A program made the translations under genes and the position numbers. From Vibrio splendidus (lineage in GTDB: Bacteria > Pseudomonadota > Gammaproteobacteria > Enterobacterales > Vibrionaceae): DNA of 64,000 nucleotides. The stretch covers positions 186,001 to 250,000 of the forward strand of contig NZ_AP025509.1 in assembly GCF_024347615.1 (NCBI RefSeq), given 5' to 3'. Shown here piece after piece: positions 8,300 to 16,076 of this stretch. The notes beneath the pieces were generated by a model. The model saw only the letters and a program-made list of their open reading frames with translations, was not told the DNA's origin and did not search any database. The first letter of the stretch is position 1; every line of letters begins with the position of its first letter.

Positions 8300-9924
8300 G
8301 CTCCCCCCATTAACTCTACAAGTTGTTTGCTTATCATTAAACCTAACCCTGTTCCCCCGTATAACCGAGCAGTAGAGTTATCTACTTGAGCGAAAGGCTT
8401 AAAAAGAGCGTCGATATCCTGGTCGGATATCCCAATGCCAGTGTCGGTAATCTCAAACAACACACGAGCACTAGTGCCATTATTTTCGATGCAACTAACA
8501 TCCATAGAAACATAGCCACTATCACAAAATTTTATGCCATTACCTACAATGTTTAGTAAAACTTGGTTTAGTCTTAATGAGTCACCATTCACTAATTTAG
8601 GGACATTTTCATCGCACTGGCAGTTCAAACTCAACCCTTTGTGATGGGCGTTCACCGACATGAGTTTATGGCAATCGTTTAGCAGTTGCTTTAGGTTAAA
8701 TTGGCTTAACTCAATAGTGAATTTGCCTGACTCTATTTTTGATGCATCAAGAATATCGTTAATGATGTGGATCAGTTGGTTAGATGCAATATCGATGCTC
8801 TCAATGTACTTTTGTTGTTTTTCATTTAGGCTAGTCTTTAAAGCTAGCCCTGTCATACCCATAATCGCGTTCATTGGCGTTCGGACTTCATGACTCATAT
8901 TAGCTAGAAATTGAGACTTTATTTTTGTAGATGATATAGCCTCATCTCTAGCAATTGTTGCCTCGTGTGTAAGCCTTACTAAACTCTTTAATGAATGGTA
9001 AATCAAGTACGCTAACATAACCATACCAATGAAAAACAACAACGTTAGTAGCGTAATGAGATAAGAGGTCAGCTTTAAATCACTCACACTATTAATTCTT
9101 TCGTCACGAATAGAAAGTATGATTGCTTCGGCTTCTAAAACGGATGGAATAGCTTCTTTAGAATTTTTAATCAATGCATAGTTATTCTTGTTTAATTTAG
9201 TAACTATATCAATGTAGAAATCAGTGTCTTCTGATAATTTTGATAGAGAATATGATTTATCTTTGTTTTTTATAAGAGGTATTAGCTCTTCTAAATTGGA
9301 TTTTATGTTTTTAAGAATACCAATAGCTTCATTTAATTGCTGAGTGTCTAGTCTTCTTCCAAGAGTAAGAGAGTTGACTATTTTTTTGTTTATAGCAGTT
9401 TTATCACTTATCAAACTGTTTATAAGTTCAATTGTGTGAGGGTTTCTATAAGTATAGTTGAAATTCAGAACCATCTTTAGATTATTATTTACCAAATTGG
9501 AACGATCGGCGTACTCGGCTATTATTGCTTTTCTTTCTTTATTTATCGCAACATACTCCAAAAAGCTCTCTCTATATTCACTGATAAGAACGAGAATTCT
9601 TTCTTCATTGTGATCATTTAAATCTAATGTCAGATCCTTGGCCTTTCCAATATAGTCTAAGGCTTCATTTAAATGCTTTTCACTATTATCTCTTACATAA
9701 CCTAACGTGTTAAGACGAGCTCTATCCAAAGAAAATATCAACTCTCCGGTTGTATGAATACGTTTAAGTACTTCAAAAACTTTATTGGTTCCAGCCCAAG
9801 TACCAATTGCCGTGGCAACAAGGAGGGTAAAAACTAAAAGAAAGCTAATCATGATTAACTGAATACGACTCTCTTTTTTCTCACTCTTAGATAATTGATC
9901 AAAGTTTGGGATCATTTTGGGCAT
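8287..9924 (-). pseudogene. Hybrid sensor kinase (VieS-like), N-terminal part: membrane sensor, HisKA, HATPase, frameshifted
   Basis: Inner-membrane histidine kinase. After a short cytoplasmic start comes a transmembrane helix (IQLIMISFLLVFTLLVA), a periplasmic helical sensor region of about 240 residues, a second transmembrane helix (LLTLLFFIGMVMLAYLIY), the H-box FLANMSHEVRTPMNA with His about residue 345, the N-box NQVLLNIVGNGIKF, ITDTGIGIS and GGTGLGLMISK. The frame then runs out after ELMGG. A GTG at 9969 opens a longer frame; ATG 9924 is preferred though its ribosome binding site is weak. One more C in the run 8303-8308 would join it exactly to the next part, giving a full kinase of about 1,080 residues. 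It would be the VieS/RocS-type sensor for the VieA-like and VieB-like neighbours. Confidence 0.82.
8303..8308. other. Six-C homopolymer at the frameshift point of the hybrid kinase
   Basis: On the coding (minus) strand ATG is followed by G residues and then AGCTTGCACG. With six G the frame ends within a few codons; with seven it reads MGGSLHVISTPNKG, the conserved end of an HATPase domain. The defect is therefore one missing base in a homopolymer, which can be a sequencing or assembly error, a real mutation, or slipped-strand phase variation. Confidence 0.85.
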
Positions 9925-10227
9925 ACATACTCGGACTAATATTAGAAATTTACGACGTTGTGAGAGCACTGATAACTAGCATCTGAATTACAGTAGTTTA
10001 ACGGCAGATTCCATATAAGGAAGTGGTTTTTGGCGAAAATTTACTTTGTTGGCTGGCCAAAAAAATCATGTGATTCGGTGTGGCTAGAGTAAGGTTCTCA
10101 GGTTGCTTAGTAAATAATCGTGTCGCTTCGAGTTACCATTCGTGCCTGAGATTCATTAATGTTTTTCCAACTAAAGGGATAATCGAGAAGGAGATGTTCA
10201 ACTAGAATAGGGGTATAAGTTTTACAG

Positions 10228-10256
10228 TGTAAATGATCGAATTGAAATCGTTTACA
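10228..10256. promoter_or_regulatory. 29-bp near-palindrome upstream of kbl (possible operator)
   Basis: Arms TGTAAATGAT and ATCGTTTACA match at nine of ten positions around a nine-base spacer, ending 57 bases before the kbl start codon. A further TTTACA at 10221 pairs with the first half-site. E. coli kbl-tdh is controlled by Lrp and leucine; whether this dyad belongs to Lrp or another regulator cannot be told. The 344-base gap between the kinase and kbl holds no other supported gene. Confidence 0.4.
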
Positions 10257-10313
10257 TCCCCTACATAATGCGGCGCGCGATGCTGCTGAATAATAATTAG
10301 GAAGGAATAGACA

Positions 10314-11507
10314 ATGTCTTCTGCATTTTACCAACAGATTCAAACTCAAATCGAAGAAGTTAAAGAAGAAGGTCTTTACAAGTCAGAGCGCATTATTACT
10401 TCTGCACAAAAAGCAGCGGTTTCTATCTCGACTGGTGAAGAAGTACTAAACTTCTGTGCAAACAATTACTTAGGTCTTGCTAACCACCCAGCTCTTATCG
10501 AAGCAGCTAAAGATGGTATGGATCAGCACGGCTTTGGTATGGCTTCAGTACGTTTCATCTGTGGTACTCAAGACTCTCACAAAGAACTAGAGCAAAAGCT
10601 ATCTACGTTCCTTGGTAAAGAAGACACTATCCTTTACACATCTTGCTTTGATGCAAACGCTGGCCTATTCGAAACGATTCTAGGCAAAGAAGACGCAATC
10701 ATTTCTGATGCTCTAAACCACGCATCTATCATTGATGGTGTTCGTCTGTGTAAAGCAATGCGCTTCCGTTACTCGAACAACAACATGGAAGAGCTAGAGC
10801 AGCAACTTATCGCAGCGAAAGAAGCAGGCGCTCGTCACACACTAATCGTAACTGACGGCGTGTTCTCAATGGACGGCGTAGTTGCTAACCTTCCTGCTAT
10901 CTGTGACCTTGCTGATAAGTACGGCGCACTAGTGATGGTTGATGACTCTCACGCAGTAGGCTTCATGGGTGAAAACGGCGCGGGTACTCACGAGTTCCAC
11001 AACGTTGTTGACCGTATCGACATCATCACAGGTACGCTTGGTAAAGCGATGGGTGGCGCTTCAGGCGGTTACACTTCTGGTAAGAAAGAAGTGATCGACT
11101 GGCTACGTCAGCGCTCTCGTCCATACCTATTCTCTAACTCTGTTGCACCAGCAATCGTATCTGCGTCTATCCGCGTTCTAGATCTTCTTGCGGAATCTGG
11201 TGACCTACGTACTCAACTATGGGAAAACTCTGCTCACTTCCGTACTCGCATGGAAGCTGCTGGTTTCACTATGGGCGGTGCTGACCACGCAATCATCCCA
11301 ATCATGCTGGGTGATGCAAAAGTAGCGGCTGAATTCGCAGAGCGCGCACTAGAGAAGGGCATCTATGTTGTAGGTTTCTCTTTCCCTGTAGTACCAAAAG
11401 GCCAAGCTCGTATCCGTACGCAAATGTCTGCTGCACACTCTCGTGAGCAACTAGACCGTGCAATTGATGCGTTCATCCAAGTTGGTAAAGACATGGCTAT
11501 CATCTAA
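10314..11507 (+). CDS. kbl: 2-amino-3-ketobutyrate coenzyme A ligase (glycine C-acetyltransferase)
   Basis: 397 residues, same length as E. coli Kbl. A pyridoxal-phosphate enzyme that cleaves 2-amino-3-ketobutyrate with CoA to glycine and acetyl-CoA, the second step of threonine breakdown. Visible features: SYFANNYLGL-type start ([14 protein letters not shown]), the Asp/His pair in VDDSHAVGF, and the cofactor lysine Lys244 in [17 protein letters not shown] lies just upstream of the ATG. Codon use is strongly biased towards preferred codons, unlike the AT-rich signalling genes on both sides, which suggests high expression and long residence. tdh follows after 109 bases. Confidence 0.97.
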   Translation: MSSAFYQQIQTQIEEVKEEGLYKSERIITSAQKAAVSISTGEEVLNFCANNYLGLANHPALIEAAKDGMDQHGFGMASVRFICGTQDSHKELEQKLSTFLGKEDTILYTSCFDANAGLFETILGKEDAIISDALNHASIIDGVRLCKAMRFRYSNNNMEELEQQLIAAKEAGARHTLIVTDGVFSMDGVVANLPAICDLADKYGALVMVDDSHAVGFMGENGAGTHEFHNVVDRIDIITGTLGKAMGGASGGYTSGKKEVIDWLRQRSRPYLFSNSVAPAIVSASIRVLDLLAESGDLRTQLWENSAHFRTRMEAAGFTMGGADHAIIPIMLGDAKVAAEFAERALEKGIYVVGFSFPVVPKGQARIRTQMSAAHSREQLDRAIDAFIQVGKDMAII

Positions 11508-11577
11508 TTTTAAAGGGGTGCCTTATGCATCCTTTGATTAGATAGAACAACACCCAATAGAACAATAGATTTTTGAT

Positions 11578-11600
11578 TCTCGCCTTACAGTTAGGCGAGA
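11578..11600 (+). other. Hairpin in the kbl-tdh gap
   Basis: Perfect eight-base arms TCTCGCCT and AGGCGAGA around a seven-base loop, 16 bases before the tdh start codon. There is no T run, so it is not an ordinary terminator. It may tune tdh translation or mRNA processing; this is inference from structure alone. Confidence 0.4.
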
Positions 11601-11616
11601 TGAACTGGATAACATT

Positions 11617-12648
11617 ATGAAAATTAAAGCACTTTCTAAGCTTAAGCCTGAAGAAGGCATCTGGATGACCGAGGTTGAAAAACCTGAAATGGGTCATAAT
11701 GATCTTCTTATCCGTATTAAGAAAACCGCAATTTGTGGTACAGACGTACACATCTACAACTGGGATGAGTGGTCACAAAACACAATCCCAGTACCTATGG
11801 TAGTAGGTCACGAATACGTGGGTGAAGTTGTTGGCATTGGCCAAGAAGTTCGTGGTTTTGAAATCGGCGACCGTGTATCTGGCGAAGGTCACATCACATG
11901 TGGTCACTGTCGTAACTGTCGTGGCGGCCGTACTCACCTTTGTCGTAACACTACAGGTGTTGGTGTAAACCGCACCGGTGCGTTCTCTGAGTTCCTTGTG
12001 ATCCCTGCGTTCAACGCATTTAAGATCCCTGCAGAAATCTCTGACGATCTAGCATCAATCTTTGACCCGTTTGGTAACGCAGTACACACAGCGCTTTCTT
12101 TCGACCTAGTAGGCGAAGACGTGCTAATCACTGGTGCTGGTCCAATCGGTATCATGGCTGCTGCTGTTGCTAAGCACGTTGGTGCTCGTCACGTTGTAAT
12201 CACTGATGTAAACGAATACCGCCTAGACCTCGCTCGTCAAATGGGTGTAACTCGCGCAGTAAACGTAATGGAAGAGAAGCTTGAAGACGTAATGGCTGAT
12301 CTTGGCATGACTGAAGGCTTCGATGTAGGCCTAGAAATGTCTGGTAACCCATCTGCGTTTAACAGCATGCTGACTAACATGAACCACGGCGGTAAGATCT
12401 CTCTACTAGGTATTCCACCATCAGACATGGCAGTAGATTGGAACCAAGTAATCTTCAAAGGCTTGGTTATTAAAGGTATCTACGGTCGTGAGATGTTCGA
12501 AACTTGGTACAAGATGGCTTCTTTGATTCAATCAGGCCTAGATCTAACACCAATTATCACTCACCACTTTAAGGTTGATGACTTCCAAAAAGGCTTTGAC
12601 GCTATGCGTAGCGGGCTTTCAGGCAAGGTAATCCTTGATTGGGAATAG
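11617..12648 (+). CDS. tdh: L-threonine 3-dehydrogenase
   Basis: 343 residues. Zinc-dependent NAD enzyme of the medium-chain alcohol dehydrogenase family; oxidises threonine to 2-amino-3-ketobutyrate, the substrate of Kbl encoded upstream. Catalytic-zinc Cys in [15 protein letters not shown] and His-Glu in GHEYVGEV; four-cysteine structural zinc site in CGHCRNC...C; Rossmann motif [10 protein letters not shown]. The ribosome binding site is weak and a hairpin lies just before the start. The gene is intact to its normal end ILDWE and a terminator follows. A diverged copy of its last 44 codons is found 5.4 kb downstream at 17899. Confidence 0.97.
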   Translation: MKIKALSKLKPEEGIWMTEVEKPEMGHNDLLIRIKKTAICGTDVHIYNWDEWSQNTIPVPMVVGHEYVGEVVGIGQEVRGFEIGDRVSGEGHITCGHCRNCRGGRTHLCRNTTGVGVNRTGAFSEFLVIPAFNAFKIPAEISDDLASIFDPFGNAVHTALSFDLVGEDVLITGAGPIGIMAAAVAKHVGARHVVITDVNEYRLDLARQMGVTRAVNVMEEKLEDVMADLGMTEGFDVGLEMSGNPSAFNSMLTNMNHGGKISLLGIPPSDMAVDWNQVIFKGLVIKGIYGREMFETWYKMASLIQSGLDLTPIITHHFKVDDFQKGFDAMRSGLSGKVILDWE

Positions 12649-12674
12649 TCTTTAACTGAGTAACAAGATATTAG

Positions 12675-12706
12675 AAAGGCGACAGTTATTACTGTCGCCT
12701 TTTTTG
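12675..12706 (+). terminator. Rho-independent terminator after tdh
   Basis: Twelve-base arms AAAGGCGACAGT and ACTGTCGCCTTT with a TATT loop, followed by T residues. It ends the kbl-tdh transcript. Confidence 0.9.
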
Positions 12707-13336
12707 TAGCGATTTCTAATTTATGAATAATTTAAGTTATTCATATTTAATGGTTATTTTTTGGTATATAAACGCAAGACTGACTTCACCACAGTTTGAA
12801 TGGATTGCACCAATGGATTCATAAATGGCAGCAGAACATAATCTTCACAGCCAACGAATAAATTGTCTACGAGCATTGATCATTGATTATCACTATCGGT
12901 GCAAACGTTGGATTCGCCGCTATCAAAATTCTTGCTGTATTTAATAACCCCACCAATAACAGTCCTCTTAATCATAAGGTTTAGCCAAATTATGCTTAAT
13001 GTTAATGAATCAGTACCTCTTACTTTCGTTTTATCGGTGGTATATAGCTTTTACTCAACTTACCTAAACTTATGAGAGTACTGAATCATCATTACTGTTG
13101 GTCCTAGCACTTTCTAATACTAGACTGCGCTGGGCAGACATAAGCGTAAAAGTGCTTAGGCTCTATCAAGTAAATGGGGTTTGGCACCGTATATTTCTTT
13201 TTACTACTAATGTTTGTTTAAGGTTATGAGCATCTATCTACTTTCGATGCTCTCTTGGGGGAAGCTGGGGGAGAAAGGCGATATAGTAAACGGATCGTGG
13301 TTTATAAAAAGATTAAGTAATCTCGAATGAATTATT
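12707..13336. other. Gene-free AT-rich stretch downstream of tdh
   Basis: About 630 bases without a supported coding frame on either strand. Seen here: an inverted repeat ATGAATAA/TTATTCAT at 12723-12744 and a seven-base hairpin GAGCATC/GATGCTC near 13228-13252. It lies at the left edge of the segment that ends at the tdh remnant (17899), so it may be decayed imported DNA. Confidence 0.5.
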
Positions 13337-13354
13337 AAAGAAAGCGCTTTCTTT
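13337..13354. promoter_or_regulatory. Perfect 18-bp palindrome, LacI-family-type operator (site 1)
   Basis: AAAGAAAGCGCTTTCTTT is its own reverse complement and carries the GAAAGCGCTTTC core typical of operators for LacI-family repressors (central CG, A/T-rich arms). A second core lies exactly 260 bases downstream at 13600. No LacI-family gene is in the window. Confidence 0.5.
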
Positions 13355-13599
13355 GATGATCTGTATCAAGTTAGTCGTAAAACTTACTGGTAGCCTATGT
13401 ATAAGGTCTGTTGCATACGAGGAGTGAATGTATTGAACTGGCCGTTTCTTATCCATTCAATTAAAGCTGTGATTGTTAGTTTTAAAAGGCTTAAAGCAAA
13501 GACTGGATTAATAGATGGTTTAACTGTTTATGTTGAGGCGATTGTTCAGCTGGAAACCGAAATTTTGGTTACGTTTCTTTGGGAGATTAACACAAAAAA

Positions 13600-13611
13600 G
13601 AAAGCGCTTTC
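13600..13611. promoter_or_regulatory. Second GAAAGCGCTTTC palindrome (site 2)
   Basis: Twelve-base perfect palindrome identical to the core of the site at 13337; centre-to-centre distance 260 bases. It lies about 125 bases before the start of the PAS-GGDEF-EAL gene, where an operator would be expected. A pair of equal sites would allow repression by looping. Confidence 0.5.
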
Positions 13612-13736
13612 ACAGGGTTGGTGACGTCAATAAATTTAAAATATAGCGAAATTAACAGGTCTTCAATTGGTTTATAGCAATGAGCAAATGACTAAAAACA
13701 ATGTGCTATCAGCCCTCTAGCTTAAAAGAAATAAAT

Positions 13737-15533
13737 ATGAAAACAGATAAATCCATCAACATAGTAGGCAATTATTGTCTTTCGGATGCGCTCAATAAAG
13801 ATTACACCGAGTCACCATTAATTCCAAAAAAGAGTATTTCTGTGATGGGGGAAGAAGAAAAGCTGTCATTTTTCTTCTCTATTGTCGATCAAAGTGCAAA
13901 CGCCGTTGTCATCACTAACGTGAATAAAGACATTATCTATGCCAACAAAAAATTTGAAGAATTAAGTGGCTTTGGACTTAGTGAAGTTCTTGGAAAAAAC
14001 CCAAGACTATTGAAATCAAATAAGACCCCAGCAGATACCTACCGCGATATGTACCGTACATTACAGGCAGGAAAATCTTGGAAGGGAGTATTCTTCAATA
14101 TCCATCGAGACAAGACTGAGTACATTGAAGAAGCTGTTATATCCCCGGTAACGTGCGATAGAGGAAACGTTATTTGTTACGTAGCAGAAAAAAGAGACAT
14201 TACTGCTCAAGTCGCCGCAGAGGAGCGCGTTAAGAGGCTAGCTCATTTTGATAGCCTAACGGGTTTGCCCAATCGAGCCTACTTTATTGAAGAAACTAAC
14301 AAGCTTATGGACTTGCAATCAAGTAAAGAGAGCGGTTTTACGATCTTATTTGCAGACTTAGATAGATTTAAAGAATTAAACGATAGCTGTGGTCACCTTG
14401 CTGGTGATGCCGCACTAAAGGAAGTTGCGAGACGCATTGCACAAGTCATTTCGCCTAGTGATTTAGCAGCTAGAGTTGGAGGCGATGAATTTATTGTGGT
14501 TCACCGGAAACCAACGCAAGAAAGCGCAACACTATTAGCAGCTAAATTGGCAGCAGAACTGAGTCGGCCGATTCAAATTAATAAAGGACAAGAAGCTTTT
14601 CTTGGTGTCAGTATCGGTGCAGCCACATGGCCTTCGGACGGCACAACAATGAATGAACTACTCTCGCATGCAGACTTAGCGATGTACGAAGCAAAATCTA
14701 CTGAGCGGAACTTTGTCTTCTACACAGAACAGGTAGGCATACGCTTTTATCGCGAATTAGAGTTATCAAACAGGTTAAATCAGGCAATCAGACAAAGTAA
14801 AGATCAATTCTATTTGGTCTATCAACCTAAATTTTATTTAGAGTCTGGGCAAGTTACAGGCGTTGAAGCTCTGCTTCGTTGGAACGAACCTGAGTTTGGC
14901 ATTATTAGTCCCGCAGAGTTTATACCTATTGCTGAGAAGCACAGAATCATGTGTCCTATTGGTAAGTGGGTCATTAAGGTCGTCTGCAAACAACTCAGAC
15001 ATTGGCAATCAGAAGGTAGGGTGTTACCAGACAGAATAGCTGTAAATATTTCGGTACAACAGTTAGAGCACCCAGATTTCTTTGAAGAGATCACTAATAT
15101 AATTATTGATGAGGGGCTATCTCCTACCTTTTTTGAACTAGAGATTACTGAGTCGGTGTTGATGAGCAACTCAGGAAGTACCATATACGTGCTGCAACAG
15201 TTAGAGCAAGTTGGATTTAATATTGTCATCGATGATTTTGGTACTGGGTTTTCGTCTCTATCGTACCTAAAAATAATTAATGCAAAGATTTTAAAAATAG
15301 ACAAATCTTTTGTTCAAGATATTTCAACCAGTATACATGATCAAGTAATCGTTAAATCAGTAGTAGATTTAGCAACTAATTTAGGTTTATCAATTGTAGC
15401 TGAAGGGGTCGAAACAGAAGAACAGAAAAGTACATTAATAAGTTTAGGCTGTAACATCGGCCAGGGATTTTACTACTCCAAACCGTTGACAAATAATGAA
15501 GTATCAAAGTTTTTTGATTATAAGGATTTTTAA
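13737..15533 (+). CDS. PAS-GGDEF-EAL protein, bifunctional c-di-GMP enzyme
   Basis: 598 residues from ATG 13737 (a frame 12 codons longer starts at 13701; neither has a strong ribosome binding site). No membrane segment. Residues about 40-165: PAS domain with PAC end. Residues about 170-335: GGDEF domain with intact VGGDEF at residue 249, but the product-inhibition RxxD site is replaced by SPSD. Residues about 350-590: EAL domain with VEALLRW, NISVQQ, ITES, IDDFGTGFSS, KIDKSF and AEGVET, so the phosphodiesterase half looks active too. The PAS may hold haem, flavin or nothing; not decidable here. The stop overlaps the hemerythrin start (TAATG), implying translational coupling and a shared redox or oxygen role. 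Confidence 0.9.
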   Translation: MKTDKSINIVGNYCLSDALNKDYTESPLIPKKSISVMGEEEKLSFFFSIVDQSANAVVITNVNKDIIYANKKFEELSGFGLSEVLGKNPRLLKSNKTPADTYRDMYRTLQAGKSWKGVFFNIHRDKTEYIEEAVISPVTCDRGNVICYVAEKRDITAQVAAEERVKRLAHFDSLTGLPNRAYFIEETNKLMDLQSSKESGFTILFADLDRFKELNDSCGHLAGDAALKEVARRIAQVISPSDLAARVGGDEFIVVHRKPTQESATLLAAKLAAELSRPIQINKGQEAFLGVSIGAATWPSDGTTMNELLSHADLAMYEAKSTERNFVFYTEQVGIRFYRELELSNRLNQAIRQSKDQFYLVYQPKFYLESGQVTGVEALLRWNEPEFGIISPAEFIPIAEKHRIMCPIGKWVIKVVCKQLRHWQSEGRVLPDRIAVNISVQQLEHPDFFEEITNIIIDEGLSPTFFELEITESVLMSNSGSTIYVLQQLEQVGFNIVIDDFGTGFSSLSYLKIINAKILKIDKSFVQDISTSIHDQVIVKSVVDLATNLGLSIVAEGVETEEQKSTLISLGCNIGQGFYYSKPLTNNEVSKFFDYKDF

Positions 15534-16021
15534 TGAATTTCTTAAAATGGAGTGAAGACTTCGAAGTTGGTATTGATAGTATAGACCATCAACATAAAAA
15601 ATTAGTAGAACTAATAAATAGATATGGTGAGGAAATAAAAGAAAATGAAATAAAAGAGATACAAAAAACACTCAGCGATCTCTCTAACTACAGCATATAT
15701 CATTTTGCTGAAGAGGAAGGTATTATGGCAAGGTCAGGCATACCCGAAGAACACATAAAAAAACATCGTTGTGAACATGAAAATTTCATTAGTAGTATTG
15801 GATCTATTGTCGATTCCTCTTCAAGATTGAATGAGAGCCAGTTATCTCAACTTTTTGACTTTTTAGTCAATTGGTTAGCAACACATATTTTATGCTGTGA
15901 CAAGAGAATGGTAAAACAAATATCTTTAATCAAATATGGCCTTGAACCAAACAGCGACTTCTTTGATGAAGAATTTGAGTACAATAAAGCAATAGATATC
16001 CTTCAATCTTCATTGTTCTAG
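15533..16021 (+). CDS. Bacteriohemerythrin
   Basis: 162 residues, single hemerythrin domain with all seven di-iron ligands visible: His21 (DHQHKK), His57 and Glu61 (YHFAEEE), His78 and His82, His118 and Asp123 (HILCCD). Such proteins bind O2 reversibly, or sense O2 or NO. The gene overlaps the preceding PAS-GGDEF-EAL gene by one base. V. cholerae has a protein in which hemerythrin is fused to GGDEF (Bhr-DGC); here the two parts are separate but co-translated, so this protein may deliver an oxygen or redox signal to the c-di-GMP enzyme. The extra cysteines Cys121 and Cys122 between the last two ligands are unusual. AT-rich. Confidence 0.92.
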   Translation: MNFLKWSEDFEVGIDSIDHQHKKLVELINRYGEEIKENEIKEIQKTLSDLSNYSIYHFAEEEGIMARSGIPEEHIKKHRCEHENFISSIGSIVDSSSRLNESQLSQLFDFLVNWLATHILCCDKRMVKQISLIKYGLEPNSDFFDEEFEYNKAIDILQSSLF

Positions 16022-16076
16022 TGAATTATAATTATGTTGTTAAAGTAATCATAAATATAATATTGGTTTGTAAGTT

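Noticed and set aside
10107..10349. 80-codon minus-strand frame overlapping the kbl start
   Set aside because: Overlaps the kbl promoter and start; composition unlike a real protein; no ribosome binding site.
12895..12990. Short hydrophobic peptide frame of about 33 codons (GANVGFAAIKILAVF)
   Set aside because: Starts only at TTG, no ribosome binding site, directly after a stop. Could be a gene scrap but cannot be supported.
13397..13624. 75-codon frame between the two LacI-type palindromes
   Set aside because: No ribosome binding site, odd composition (several Cys and Trp, no domain), and its end overlaps the second palindrome. Treated as non-coding.
14834..15304. 156-codon frame opposite the EAL domain
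   Set aside because: Antisense shadow of the PAS-GGDEF-EAL gene, Ser- and Cys-rich without any domain.
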